This document shows, piece by piece, positions 1-12,224 of a stretch of 64,000 nt of DNA. The stretch is from assembly GCF_004664715.2 (NCBI RefSeq), contig NC_051075.1:37099958-37163957 (forward strand), given 5' to 3'. The DNA is from Peromyscus leucopus. Its lineage: Eukaryota; Chordata; Mammalia; Rodentia; Cricetidae. The position numbers and the translations under genes are program-made. The stretch's first letter is position 1. Each line of letters starts with the position of its first letter. The notes below the pieces were generated by a model that was not told the origin of the DNA, ran no database searches, and saw only the letters and a list, made by a program, of their open reading frames with translations.

Positions 1-308
1 TGTTCAATGTAGTCGGTAGTGTAGACTTGTCTCCATAGAACTCTGTAAGAGCACTCTCCTTCATACGTTCATTTAAGCCTGGGCATGAACACGGGGCATC
101 TCTGTGCTGTTTAACTAGGGCGGAGGATCAGCGATTATGTGACTCGCTCAGGCTCATGGAATTTCAAGTGCTGCAACCTGGTGGAGACAGGAATCCAGCC
201 TGTACGCTCTGCACCACGCCAGACCAAGCAGGTTCCTGCTTCACAAACTCAGGCCAAACTGCTCCCTTTACAATCGCAACCTCAGCTTGCCAACTACCTG
301 TCTACTTC

Positions 309-540
309 TTAATTTAAGAAAATTTTAAAATTCATTTTACATACCAATCACAGATACCCCTCTTATCCCCCCCACACACCAGCCTTCCCCTCCTCCAAAA
401 GGGTAAGGGCTCCTCCCATGGGGAGTCAGCAAAGCCTGGCCCATTCAGTTGAGGCAGGACCATGCCCCTCCCTCCGGCATCAAGGCTGAGCAAGGTGTCC
501 CACCGTAGGTAACAGGCTCCAAAAAGCCAGCCCGTGCGCC
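309..540 (-). mobile_element. LINE-1 3' end fragment, antisense
   Basis: An A/T-rich start, then CCCCTCTTATCCCCCCC and CTCCTCCAAAAGGGTAAGGG, is the same class of L1 3' UTR sequence as at 21.9-22.5 kb. The right end fades into unique sequence. Confidence 0.55.
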
Positions 541-1139
541 TGCCTGTCTGCGCTTTGTATTCCAGTTTGCCTGTGCTCAGTCAGCTTTATGTTGCTTTTA
601 TTTCTCCCGCTAGACCCCGTTTAGAGCCAAGCTTGGGCAGACACTCAGCACATTTTGTTAATAGACTAACCTGGGCCTGGCTCCGTAGGGAACTCAAGTG
701 TCTGGCAGAGAAGCGTGACTTTCGTCTAGGCTGGGCCTCAGCTCTCACGAAAGGGCATAGTAAAACATACCACAGGCGGACAAGCTAACAGTGTGGCTGA
801 CTTCGGGCCGTCCTTGGTAATAAAGGCCACGGCCAGAACTGACCTCATGGCGAGTGCAGGGCTAATCCGCAAAGCTTGCTGCGGCCAACAGCGTTCATTT
901 TCTCCCGCTCTGTCTGCAGCCAGCGGTGTTTCCCGGTGCTGTGGGACCTAACGGTGAAGACAGCAAGTCCCAAGCACTCAGTACCGGCACGTTAAGCCCT
1001 CCAGCTCACGTGGGAACTTGTGAAATCCAGGAGGCAGAGGACTAGCTGAGGTCTCAGGAGGTTTGGGTGGAGAAAATGAGTCACATTAGCTTAAGCTGAT
1101 CGTGGAACACACATCCCGAGGTGCATTCAGGGGGGAGGT
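541..1139. other. Unassigned intergenic sequence
   Basis: No repeat or exon recognised; small ORFs without family resemblance. Confidence 0.4.
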
Positions 1140-1590
1140 GGGGTTTGTAGGGTTGAGTTCTCCATGCTTATCTGATATAGAATAGTGGGAAGTATCTCTT
1201 AGGATTCCGGCCACTCCTCCCGCTATATGACTGCACATGCCCAGTTCAGTAGCCAAGCGAGGGGTCTTATTGTCATCTGTGAGCTGCGTGATTGGGCAAT
1301 GCTCGTAGTGTGGTCACGCAATCTGCGCATGCGTGGCGTAGCTCTGTAAGCCCGCCTGCGCCTGCGCAGGGGAATCCTTAATAAAAAGCAGGTCAGAGAC
1401 TCCTCCCCTCTCTCTTCTGCTCTCTCCTCCTCCCCCATCTCTCCCTTTTCCTCACGTGTCTTTCCAACACGCCTGGGCACACTCTCTTCTGTCCCCCACC
1501 CTCACCCCACCCCCACCATCCCTCCACTCCACCCCCCCAGCTCCCACCCCAACCCCACAAGAAAGCTCTAATTCTGGGTTTTGTCATGCC
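1140..1590 (+). mobile_element. Possible ERV LTR (ERVK-like)
   Basis: It contains a GC-rich U3-like block (GCGCATGCGTGGCG, CCTGCGCCTGCGCAGG), a TTAATAAAAAG TATA-like box, then a pyrimidine-rich tract and GCTCTAATTCTGG. This is the layout of rodent class II LTRs. Borders are undefined and the call is tentative. Confidence 0.35.
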
Positions 1591-1627
1591 TCATGACTTT
1601 TCCTCACAGAGTAGAATCACTGCTTTC

Positions 1628-1835
1628 AGGACCTGTGAGTATAGATCAGTGCATGGTTCGAGAGGACTGGGGTTCAATTCCCAGCACCCGCATGGCAGCT
1701 CAAAACCATCTGTAACTCCAGTTCTAGGGAATTTGATGTCCTTTTCTGACCTCTACAGGCACCAGGGACCAGAGTGGCCCACTGACATATATGTGGACAA
1801 AACACTCATACATATAAAATAAATGTTGTAATTAA
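1628..1835 (+). repeat. B2-type SINE
   Basis: GGTTCAATTCCCAGCACCC, CATGGCAGCTCAAAACC and TCTGACCTCTACAGGCACC followed by an A-rich tail are the tRNA-derived B2 body. Confidence 0.75.
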
Positions 1836-1842
1836 AAAAAAG

Positions 1843-1955
1843 ATGCCAGGTGGTGGTGGTGCACACCTTTAATCCTAGCACTCAGAAGGCAGAGGCAGGC
1901 GAATCTCTGAGTTCCAGGACATCCAAGTCTACACAGAGAAACCCTGTCTCAGAAA

Positions 1956-1990
<35 letters not shown>

Positions 1991-1993
1991 ATA
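1843..1993 (+). repeat. B1 SINE with (AAAT)n tail
   Basis: GGTGGTGGTGCACACC through AAACCCTGTCTC is a B1, ending in about nine AAAT units (1957-1993). Confidence 0.85.
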
Positions 1994-3499
1994 GCATACT
2001 GCTAGGTGGTGCAGATAAATCCAGAAAACACCTTACACGGTGACCATCTGCCAGGTACCAGGCAGGACAAACACACGATTCTTCTTCTCTGTCATGAGAA
2101 TGTCAACCCAGGGTTCATCGGAGTCCATACTCCTTCCCACCACACAGATTAAAATATCTTAATTGGTTTGCATGTTTGCTCATTAGATTTGCTGTTATCT
2201 GGCTTCCCTGACTGTGGTGGGAGGAGCAGGAACGGCTCCCGTAGGCTCAGGTATCTGAGCGCTTGGCCATCAGAGAGCAGTACTTAGAAGGAGCGGGTGT
2301 GGCCTTGTTGAAGGAAGTGTGTAACTGGGGGTGGTCACTGAGGTTTCAAACTGAACTCCGGCTGAGTGCCTCTTCTCTAGGTGTCTACTCGCTCCTGAGC
2401 TTACTGCAGATCTCTGATGGCCCTCTATGTAATTTCATTTATTCCACCGAGGAATGGTGCTGTTGCGTCTGAATTAAAATGAGAGTGGAAATCAGTCCCG
2501 TTCGCTCAAGCTTGAAATTTCAGCACTCTGGAGTTACCGAAGGGAGGACTGTAATTCTGGGGCTATAGATGATGGCCCCGTCACTAAATAAGTAAGAAAG
2601 AAAAGGGGCTTAAAAACTAGATGTCTTACATTCTAAGGAAAAGAAAAGAACGAAGTTGCTCTGACTCCAGAGGCTGGAACTTGGGCCTGATACTGTTATC
2701 TGGCTAAATACTCTCTGGCCTTGATTTTCTGACCTGTAAAATGGGGCTGGTTTTAGCATCTACCTCCCAAGGTTGCCATGAAGATTACACAAAGAATATA
2801 CTCTACATACCAACTATGTAACCAGCGCTGGACATAACACATCCTTAAAAGCTACTCTACTTGTGAAAGAAAGCAGTCACATTTCCACACAGTAATATTT
2901 AAAAGCTCCACACCCCCTTCCTCCTCCCTCCAAGCCCCCAGGGCCTGAACTGAAATAACCAAACAGATCTTTGTCTGTTGAAAGTTACAGGGCACTTTCC
3001 CCAAGCAGCGTTGTTTACTGCAACATGAATAAACCCCCATTTTTATCTTGAAATCACTTCAGAATCCCACAGTCATTATTTCAAACCCAGACTTGCCTTT
3101 GCACTTAATTACGAGTCCCCGGGAGTTGGGAGTGCAGTACTTTCATTCATTTGCTGAGAGTTTAGGAGCTGACAAGGTGGTGGCATCCAGAAAGGCTCCT
3201 CAAACACTTGGCCTGACCTGGTATGAACTCCCCGCTGCAGAACCAGACACTGGCTTAGTGGGATTTCTACTGAAGCCTGAGCGAGCAGAATACGGGACTC
3301 CAGAGATAACAGCTCGGGCTCTCGAGTCAGTTTTCTCTTGCCTGAACCTGCTTCATTGTTTCCAAGACCAAGGTTTTGAGTCAAACCATCTATTTTGCTC
3401 TTGACTTTCCAAAAGATTCTAAGTGGATGCAAACCGTGTCTCAGGAAACTCGGCTCTTTTTCATCAAAGACAGTTCTCTTGGCCGCAGCTCCCTACCAC
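1994..3499. other. Unassigned intergenic sequence
   Basis: Mostly unique-looking sequence. An ORF of 118 codons at 3048-3404 has no recognisable motif and lacks supporting splice or codon signals. Confidence 0.4.
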
Positions 3500-3900
3500 C
3501 TACTTAAAAACTAGGTGTGGGGAATGTTGTGTAAGAGTTCTCTTCAAGATTGAAACTTTCCATTCTTCAGGGAGGCTCCTTAAGTGGGAAGTTAAACAAC
3601 TCAAAATAGCATCAGGAAGTCCCTGAAATTGATCAGATTCACTAGGCTCCTCCCTACCAGAGTAAGCAATAAAAGCTGAAGAGTCCCTCTCAGAGGGAGG
3701 GAAGCCAAGCTTCAAAGAAGACTCTGAGACCAGACCAGCTGCCTGAAAGACGCAGAAGCCAGCTAGGCTTCCTGGAAGAGGTTTAGACCAGAGTCACTTG
3801 GAAAGGACACTTTCCAACCCGTGGAGCTTCCTAGAAGAGGTTCAGACCAACTGAATCACTTGGAAAGGACCACCTTCAACCTGTTGAACTGCCTGCAGGT
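3500..3900 (+). mobile_element. Possible degenerate LTR with a 59-bp tandem duplication
   Basis: A GCAATAAAAGCTGAAGAG TATA-like region is followed by two copies of a roughly 59-bp unit starting CTTCCTGGAAGAGG at 3768 and CTTCCTAGAAGAGG at 3827. The layout suggests an LTR, but I could not identify ends. Confidence 0.3.
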
Positions 3901-3929
3901 TGTGTAGCATGCCTCAGTTTCCTAGCCTT

Positions 3930-4294
3930 TGTGAACTGTCACTTGTAGGTGGACTTTTCTGTCCTGCCAGCCAGTTCCCAAATAACTACACAGAGACTTA
4001 TTATTAATTATAAATGCTCAGCCAATAGCTTAGGCTTTGTCTCCAGCCAGCTCTTATGACTTAAATTAACCCATGTCTATTCATTTATGTGCTGCCCCAA
4101 TGCTTGTTTACCTCATCTATGAACTTCCCATATTGCTTCTTCTGCATCTGACTCCTCAGACTCCGACTCCTCCTTCTTCCCAGCATTCTCTTAGTTTGAT
4201 TCTCCTGCCTAACTGTATCCTGCCCAGCCATCAGTTTTTTATTAACAATGAGAGCAACACATCTTCACAGTGCAGAAGGATTATTCCACAGCAG
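3930..4294 (-). mobile_element. LTR of the same family, antisense
   Basis: On the minus strand it starts TGCTGTGGAATAATCC and carries ATGGGTTAATTTAAG and AATAAGTCTCTGTG. It is a diverged solo copy. Flanking duplications were not recognised. Confidence 0.55.
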
Positions 4295-4580
4295 TCACTG
4301 GTGCTGGGTGGCTTTGGTGATGCAGCTGTCTTTTGAGTCATTTCTACTCCTGTGTGTAACCCATCACCCACATTTCTTAACCCCAATAAAATTTATTAGT
4401 TCTCCAAGTTGAGCTTTGATGGTATCTATACTTTGGTCTGTCATGGGATCCCTATCTGGAGTGAGTAGATGTGTGTGTTGTGTCTCCCCAGGAAAGGTTT
4501 CGTCACACAACACTCAAATAGTTACAGCTCTCATTTATTAAATGCTAAGAGCTGGTGCTTTCATTTAAAAGCACCATGAT

Positions 4581-4612
4581 GGGCTGGAGAGATGGCTCAG
4601 CAATTACAGGAT
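4581..4612 (+). repeat. B2 head fragment
   Basis: GGGCTGGAGAGATGGCTCAG is the diagnostic B2 5' end, cut short after about 30 bp. Confidence 0.6.
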
Positions 4613-5589
4613 ATAGGCCCACAGCCAAAAATATAAATACATCTCAATACTTAATCTTCACAGTTAGCTTGGGGAGGGTGGCTATTGACATTTCAGAGGT
4701 CCAGAAAGGTTAGGGTAAAGGCTGAAGTGGGGCCTAGCTTCTTATTTAGGAAGAGGAAATGGGACTGATTTGCCAAAACCATTTCTAGCTTTGTGCCATT
4801 GTATAGCTAGAGACACACTGCTTTCTCAGGTCTTCCAATTTGTGGGGCATTTACCCACCAACCCCACAGTTTCCCAGAGTTTTCTTGAGTGTGGGCAGCA
4901 GGAAATATTAGATATAAAGATTTTTATTGTGGAGATAAGCAGATAGAAAATAAAGGATAGCCTCGAGAGGGCCTGGAACCTTTTCCAAAGGGCCCCAACT
5001 GTCTCTGCCCCAGGGTATTTATAGAGATGCCAAGGAGTGGAGCAAAAGACCTCCTCCCCCAGCACAGCCAAGTGCAGACCATCTCAGACACCTGCACTCA
5101 GGCCCCTGGTCCTAATCATCCTCTATGTGGACCTGCTGGGTAAAGCCACGAGGAACCCGAAAACGGGCTCCCACACCAACTCAGTCACATTGTGGTGGGA
5201 GTCTTGGGGCTTTGGGATTCCTGTGGGATTTCTCCACAATGCAAGGTGTGGGACCATCAGCCTTGGGTTCTACCTTACAAGTTTGTTTTGTTTGGGTCAT
5301 GCTGACCCTTCAAAATGGCACCCAACAACTTCTGAAGCCCTTGAGAGCCTTCAGGTCAAACATTGATTCCAAATTAAACCCTTTCTCCTCAACAGTAAGA
5401 CTCCTTCTCGTTTCTCTTGGGAGGGGGACTAACAGAGCCCTCCTGTGGGTATCCAGCTTGCACTGGCCGCAGCTGGACAGGACTGCACCAGGGCAGAGCT
5501 CACTTTGCATCCAGTTTCAAAGCAGGTGTTTAAGTCTCTGAGCCACTGAAGCTGCCATTTCAGTCTACCCAGAACCCCACCTCATACAG
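4613..5589. other. Unassigned intergenic sequence
   Basis: Unique-looking sequence between a B2 fragment and the CA array. A 138-codon ORF at 5125-5541 resembles nothing I know. Confidence 0.4.
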
Positions 5590-5945
5590 ACACACACACA
5601 CACACACACACACACAAATGCACACACACAGACACACAAATGTACACACAGACACACACAGAGAGACACACGCGCGCGCGCGCACACACACACAGACACA
5701 CAAACACAGACACAAGCATACACACACAGGCACACAGATACGCACACATGAATACACATGCACACACACATACACACAAATACACATGCACACACAGACA
5801 CACAGATACACACACATGCACACATGAATACACATGCACACACACATACACACACACACACACGAATACACATGCACACACAGACACACAGATACACACA
5901 CATGCACACATGAATACACATGCACACACAGAGACACACACACAC
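5590..5945. repeat. Complex (CA)n array with higher-order units and a (CG)n core
   Basis: About 355 bp of CA-based repeat. A block containing GCACACATGAATACACATGC recurs near 5745, 5818 and 5902, giving a higher-order period of about 70-85 bp. A CGCGCGCGCGCG run sits at about 5670-5682. Cys/Val- and His/Thr-rich reading frames here are repeat translations, not genes. Confidence 0.9.
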
Positions 5946-6701
5946 ATTCATTTGCTCACTATTAGAGTGGATTTCCCTGTTCAGAATAAACACATTGAAA
6001 TTAAGGTCAGTTAAGCAAGCATAAATACAGGATGTGGACGTCTGAGGTCTCCATCCCTCACCATTCAGGGGTGTCTCCACAGGCCTGTGGGCTGTAATAG
6101 TTAGGATGCATCTCAGGGTGAGCTATACATGCTTTATGATGGGCAGCAGCGGCATCTGTCGCCAGGTGGGCTGTGAGGAAGGACTGGCATTCACTCAACT
6201 GTGGAAAAGGTTGTGCCAACCACCCCGAAAGAGCAAGTTCATGGAGCAGAGAACGGTGCCTACTATCAGCTCCACAGGCTCCCCCAGGACTGAGGGCCTC
6301 TCATTGGGAGGACAGGGCTGGTTCAGGACTTCAGGAGTGTGGGAGGTGGAGGTGATGTCATCTGGGAGGAACGGGTAGGACCTGACCAGAGCAGCCTATA
6401 ACCCCAGTCTCAGGCCCTCAGGCAGGACATCAAGGCCTCCACACAGAAAGAAAGAATGCAGACCTCCATACCCGTAAGGACCAAAATTCTGTCCTCAGGA
6501 TGGGAAGTTACCACTTTTTAGAAAAATGTCCAGCTGGGTCTTCTCTCCATTGGCTCTCAAAATCAGAGCATCTTAAAATTTTCCCACTTGCATCCTCTTG
6601 TCCAAGAAATCATGTGACCCATGTATATCGGTATATAAATGATGATATACATGAAACATTTACTCATAGTAGCTCATAAAGAATTTTTAACATAATTCTT
6701 T

Positions 6702-6748
<47 letters not shown>
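6702..6748. repeat. (GT)n microsatellite
   Basis: About 23 uninterrupted GT units. Confidence 0.95.
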
Positions 6749-6750
<2 letters not shown>

Positions 6751-6883
6751 CTTACCATTATTAAAGATGGAAATAAATTTGTATACTGTACTGGCTAGTT
6801 TTATGTCAACTTAACACACACTAGAGTCATCAGAGGAGGGAGCCTCAGTTGAGAAAATGTCTCCATAAGATCAGGCTGTAGGT

Positions 6884-6887
<4 letters not shown>

Positions 6888-6937
<50 letters not shown>

Positions 6938-6940
6938 TTT
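6888..6940. repeat. (TC)n microsatellite beside a B1
   Basis: A run of TC units directly before the antisense B1 at 6941. Confidence 0.95.
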
Positions 6941-7084
6941 CCCAAGACAGGGTTTCTCTGTGTAGTTTTGGTGCCTGTCCTGGATCTCGCTCTGTAGACC
7001 AGGCTGGCCTCGAACTCACAGAGATCCACCTGCCTCTGCCTCCTGAGTGCTGGGACTAAAGGCGTGCGCCACCACCATCCGTGT
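6941..7084 (-). repeat. B1 SINE, antisense
   Basis: AAGACAGGGTTTCTCTGTGT through GGCGTGCGCCACCACC is a near full-length B1. Confidence 0.9.
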
Positions 7085-7435
7085 AGGTTATTTTTTTAGT
7101 AAGTGATGGATGTGGGAGGGCCCAGCCCACTGTGGGTGGTGCCATCCCTGGGCTGGTGGTCCTGGGTTCTATAAGAAAGCAGGCTGAGTAAGCCATGGTG
7201 AGCAAGCCAGTAAGCAGCCCCCCTCCATGGCCTCTGCTTCAGCTCCTGCCTCCAAGTCCCTGCCCTGCTTGGGTTCCTGCTTTGGCTTCTCTCAGTGGAC
7301 TGTGACACTGGATATGCAAGCCAAATAAATAAACGCTGTCCTCCCCAGGTTGCTTTTGGTTATGGTGTTTCATCCCAGCAATCGCAGCCCTGACTAGGGC
7401 ATACCTGAATGCTTGCTTATCTGTAATAAAGAAAC

Positions 7436-7720
7436 CTTGGGGTGGAGGAGGTGACTCAGTTGGTAAAGTGTCTGCCTTGCCAGCGTGAGGGCTGGTGTTC
7501 GGATCCCCAGCACCCATGTACAAAGCCGGGGGCAGTGGTGTATGAACGCAACCATGAAGCTGAGGATACGCAAATGGCTGGCCAGTGAGCTCCGAGTTCA
7601 GTGAGAGACCCTGTCTCAGAACACGAAGTGAAGGGTGACATGGACCTCTGGCTGTCACATGCATTTGAACGACACGAATGACATCAATACAGGGCACACT
7701 CACAATATGTTTTTTTTAAA
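7436..7720 (+). repeat. B2/B4-type SINE
   Basis: A tRNA-like head (GAGGTGACTCAGTTGGTAAA, GTTCGGATCCCCAGCACCC) is followed by a B1-like middle (GAGAGACCCTGTCTCAG) and an A-rich tail. Confidence 0.6.
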
Positions 7721-8045
7721 AAAGAAAAAAGATAATTAAATATTAGCTAAACATCTGATACTGCAGGATGTGGAACATCTTCAGTGCTTTTTTCAGTGGT
7801 CAGGATCTCAGTTTTAGAATTGTCAATGGCAGGAGTGCAGCTTCACGTAAATACATAGTAAAAAATGTACTTATGATATGGATAAATGTATATTATACAT
7901 TTATGATATAGAGTATAAGTGTATAAATGTAGAGTAGTATACAGAGCCATTCCAGAAATGGTTGGAAATTCTGCCCTAATCCCGAGTCAAATTTTGTTTA
8001 AAGATTTTAAAGAATCAAACTTAAGTCAGCAATTCAAACAATAAT

Positions 8046-8186
8046 TTTGTTTTGTTTTGTTTTTTTGTTTTTTGAGACAGGGTTTCTCTGTGTAGCTTTG
8101 CGCCTTTCCTGGAACTCACTTGGTAGCCCAGGCTGGCCTCGAACTCACAAAGATCCGCCTGCCTCTGCCTCCCGAGTGCCCGGCCC
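8046..8186 (-). repeat. B1 SINE, antisense, with target-site duplication
   Basis: GAGACAGGGTTTCTCTGTGT through CTCCCGAGTGCC. The motif AAACAATAATTTT flanks it on both sides (about 8036 and 8187). Confidence 0.85.
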
Positions 8187-8334
8187 AAACAATAATTTTA
8201 AAACATTATACCTTCTAACACAACATGGGCCAACTAATCTGATAGCTATTTGCCGAAGAATGATGTTAAAGTGCTTAGGATTTTTGTCTTCCCATAATTA
8301 AAAAATATGCTTCTCCTAGAGCAGAAACATATAT

Positions 8335-8336
<2 letters not shown>

Positions 8337-8376
<40 letters not shown>
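8337..8376. repeat. (GT)n microsatellite
   Basis: About 19 GT units. Confidence 0.95.
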
Positions 8377-8378
<2 letters not shown>

Positions 8379-8737
8379 AGTGCCCAAGCTGTATGTTCAG
8401 AACCAAGGGGCAGTGACATTCCACACTGCTGAAGGCTGGAGTCACTTACAGACTTGATGTAGAATCAGTTCTTGATTATTGTATGTTCAGAAACCCTCTG
8501 CTGTTGCCAAATGGCCCACAACTCCCACATTCAGTCATGAGATCCCCCCCCCCCAAAAGGGCTCCTGACCCACAGTTTAGGAAGTTGGACTAGAGATGGT
8601 ACTCAGCAAATAAAAAAAGAATGTCTAGTTGTTTTGAACTTCAGAAAACTAATTGATATTGTCTCGATATAAAATTGTCCCAAATACTTCATGGAACATT
8701 CTTTCTTTTATTTTAAGCTTTTCATTATATCTCATTA

Positions 8738-8741
<4 letters not shown>

Positions 8742-8794
<53 letters not shown>
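8742..8794. repeat. (GA)n microsatellite
   Basis: About 26 GA units in a polypurine run. Confidence 0.95.
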
Positions 8795-8797
<3 letters not shown>

Positions 8798-8799
8798 TA

Positions 8800-10322
8800 T
8801 GTGTATGCCAAAGCATTATGTGGAAGTTAGAGGACACTCAATACAACTCACTATCTATTTATTCAAAATGTAAGAGAACTAAGCATCTTGGAGTTGGTCT
8901 AGCAGTCTCCCTGCTTCCAGGCTTCCCTCTGGGGCCCACTCCCACTTGATATCAGGTTGTCATCTAAATGATTCCGACATTATGCCTCTGAATAAATTGC
9001 CGTAAAAGCACTGGCCGAAGACCTCCCACATTTACCGTAGTTTCTATGGGTGAGAAATTTGGGACTGATTTAGTTTTATGACTCTGGCTCATAGTCTCCC
9101 ACAATGCTGCAATCAAGGTGAAGTTCAGTCTGCAATCCTCTTGGGTTCGGAGACTGGCTTCCAAGTTCACCCAGCAGCCCCGGCAGGGCTTCACCTGAGA
9201 GACCCCAGCTCCTCACCCGCCTGAGGTGAGGTCTCTCTGCAGGGAGGCTCAGAGCTTGGCATTCGGCTTCTCTCAGAGCTAGGGATGAAAAAGAAGAGAG
9301 GGAGAGGAAGTCTGTTCCATGGGGCACAGAAGTAAGCCCTCAAGGCAAATCCATTCTGGGAAAGAGGGAAGAGACGGGAACATGGATACCAAGGCCAGCA
9401 TCTCCAAGGGTCATTTTAGAGGCCACCTCCCACGACATTCCATTTTGAAGGTTCCTGCCACAAGGCAGCCCTCAAGCTACGACCAAGATCACTGTTTTAA
9501 ATCATCTCAGTGCCTTTCTTTACTCATTCCTCTTCCTGTCCCTACATCCATCTACCCCTCTGTGGTCCCAGCTAACCCGGAATAAACAGAAACGAAGACA
9601 AGTCAAAACGACAATCTTCATAGAACTGCAAAGAGTTAGGTTGTAGAAACTGTGTGGAGGGAAATCACATGCAAACTCTCATGCCCTGCACTGTCCTGAG
9701 AAACTGTAGCATGTAGGGTGGGGACATGGTTCTTCCAGGAAAGTACAGGCCTCACAAGTATGAGGACCAGAGGGATGCTGTCTCAAAAAAATAAAAGGAG
9801 GGTGACTGAGAATGCCCAACATCAACCTCTGGCTTTTCACACTCACATGGACACATATGCTCATGTGTACGCCACACACGTGCATGCAAACATGAATACA
9901 TACACACCACACACAAACATACGCACATGCAAAATTTGTCGGCATCCAAAATGGCTCTTGGAGAATTTCCTATGAAAATTAACAGAATAAATGAGTAGGG
10001 TGACAAATACTCTCCGTTTACACGATGCTCGCCACTGTTCAGGGCAAAGCTGGATTGTCAGTTGCCTTTCCAACAAGCGACCAACCAGAGATCACAGAAG
10101 AACTCGGCGTGAAGCTCAGGGGTTGAGCGTGTGCCTGGCACTGAGGACGGGGCTGCCTTCTTCATTCTCCGGGGCTGTGAACAAGACACAGTCTTTACAT
10201 TGTATTTTGCAATTTAATCTCAAATGGATCCACTCTGTTTCCCTCAAAGTACAGCCTTCTGTGTTGTACCCACCACTGACAGGTGTCCGGGCAAATCTGT
10301 GCAAAGTCCTGAAAGAGGGATG
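8800..10322. other. Unassigned intergenic sequence with weak SINE debris
   Basis: 9671-9945 contains B4-like debris (CAGAGGGATGCTGTCTC, then a CA/CATG-rich tail). The rest is unassigned. Confidence 0.4.
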
Positions 10323-10855
10323 TGATAGACCCCAGATCCAGGGTACTACCTTCTCGAGGGGGTGCCCCAAGAACCCAGACTCCGGTCCAGTTGATGCAAC
10401 AGCACGAGGTTTTTATTGAAGCGACTGTACCGATGGGCTACTCTTGTCCTGAGAGCAAGAGTCGCACCTTACTGCAGCCACATGGGGGCTTTTAAAGGAA
10501 AAACCCACAAAAGCCATAAGATTACAATTCCCATAAAATTTCATTTCACAGAGTGATCACAGAGGGGGTACAGTTACATCAACAGGTACATTCTTCCTGA
10601 AACCTCAAGGGGGGATATCAGGGTGGGAGTGGAGTTTACACAAAGGTCACAGTGGTCCTTCCTGGAACACCTGCTTGCTACTATCCCAGTCACAGCTGAG
10701 CGCATCTCTTAACAGAAATCTTTTTACGTTGTTACATTGTGGCAGGGGTGGTTGAATAATGGCTGAGTCAGGTTGCCCTTGGAAGTAGTTTTCTTTTTAG
10801 TTCCTTATTCTCCTGGGGCTTGGAGGGTGTAAGCCTGAAGGGTTAGGGTCTTTCA
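10323..10855 (-). mobile_element. Solo LTR of a gammaretrovirus-like ERV (ERV1 class)
   Basis: On the minus strand the element opens TGAAAGACCC and closes GGGTCTATCA, the inverted-repeat ends typical of gammaretroviral LTRs. It is about 533 bp. A TTTAAAAG TATA-like box and an AATAAAAA poly(A) signal followed by a CTCGTGCTGTTGCAT segment give a normal U3-R-U5 order. A perfect 4-bp direct repeat GATG flanks it (10319-10322 and 10856-10859), so no internal genes remain. Confidence 0.85.
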
Positions 10856-12224
10856 GATGGAAAGAGAGAGGGGGGAAAGGGAGAGAGGGAGAGAGGAACA
10901 GAGAGACAGAGAGACTCCATTAGCCACCTTGTCTCTACCCGAAGGCAGAGTAGCCCCACCTTGTGACAGGTGGGAAGGATATGTGGATTTTGAGTTGGGA
11001 TCCACACAACCACTGTATTCCTGAGCTGTGGTCTCATTTAGAAAGTAGAGACCACACGTCTGCTTTAGTGAAGCTTAACCACGGTGACTCGCAGGACGCA
11101 GCCCAGAAGCTTGGGCCTGCCACTCCTAGCCCGAAAGGTGGGAACAGAAGGATGCCCTCTACGCCCAAACCTGGCATTTTCTCTCGATCCTTCTGACATC
11201 CCAGAAAGCCATGTGACTCACATGTAAGTTTCATTTTTATTTGTAATTTAGCCCCCAGACAGATCCCCACTGTTCCCTAGAAAATGGCAAATTCCTGAAA
11301 AGAACAGCAGTGCCTATTGTGGCCTCTCCTGGCAAGGTTCTCAAGGTGACCATACAAAGTGCTGATGTACGTGATTCATCTTTCACAGCTCTGAGGGTGT
11401 GAGTCCCGTCACGGGGGTGGGGGGGAGTGTCTCTACAGCCTCTGTCCTCAGCCCTTCTCCTCTCTCATCCCTCATGGCTTGGGAGACACTTTTTTTTTGG
11501 TGGTAAGGAAGGCAGTCATTTGTAAATCATGAAAGAGTTCATATCTGTCCCTTTTTAATTCTGGCTTTAAGTGTTCTGGTTAAGCCCAAACTTGTATTCA
11601 AAATACACAAGCTCTGTATGTATGTATGTGTGTGCTCACGAATGTGCACACACATGTGCAAGTCCACAAGTGTGCATGAAGAGGTCAATGTCAGGAGTCC
11701 ACCTGGTATTTTTGAGACAGAGTCTCTCCCTGAACCTAGAGCTTGGGGTTCAGCTAAACTTGCTGGCCAGTCAATCCAATGGACCTTCTTGTCCCTGTCT
11801 CCCAAATGGGATTCCAGGCATGTGCCCAGTGCTCAGCTTTTATTTTTTAAACACGGGTTCTGAGACTTGACTCAGGTTCTCACGCTTGTTCAACAAGCAC
11901 ATCACCAACAGAGCCACCTCCCGGTTCCAAGATGCCACTGTGAACTGGCTGTTTTTCTATGAGGTGGCCAGTTAACAAGAATAGCGGTAACCTGCTCTGG
12001 GTCCTTAGATCTCCTTCACTCACCTGGAGCCTTGGCTGTGGGTCTCGGGGGCCCATCAGAGGGGCTGGGCTGACATTTCTGTGGGGAATGACAACCCCTT
12101 CCTCCCCCTGCCCTCTCATCCCTGAGACATGGAAGATAGGCAACCTTGGACCCCAGTCTCAATGGGGCAAATGTTCTCTGTGTGTCCTCTGACTTTGAGG
12201 ATCAAAGCCTTAAAACCTCAAAGA
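10856..12224. other. Unassigned intergenic sequence with one SINE-like piece
   Basis: 11705-11920 looks like an old antisense SINE (GAGACAGAGTCTCTCCCTGA, CAAATGGGATTCCAGGCATG). A short AG-rich tract lies at 10860-10915. Confidence 0.4.

Larger units (their letters stand above)
6783..7411 (+). repeat. Rodent interspersed repeat, split by (TC)n and a B1
   Basis: Landmarks are GCTAGTTTTATGTCAACTTA, GCCTCAGTTGAGAAAATG, CCCACTGTGGGTGGTGCCAT, CTATAAGAAAGCAGGCTGAG and GCCAAATAAATAAACGC. The same series appears at 25830-26215. The family is familiar from rodents but I cannot name it. Confidence 0.6.

Noticed and set aside
5560..6080. Long Cys/Val-rich minus-strand and His/Thr-rich plus-strand reading frames
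   Set aside because: They are translations of the CA array; three overlapping frames are all open, as expected for a dinucleotide repeat.
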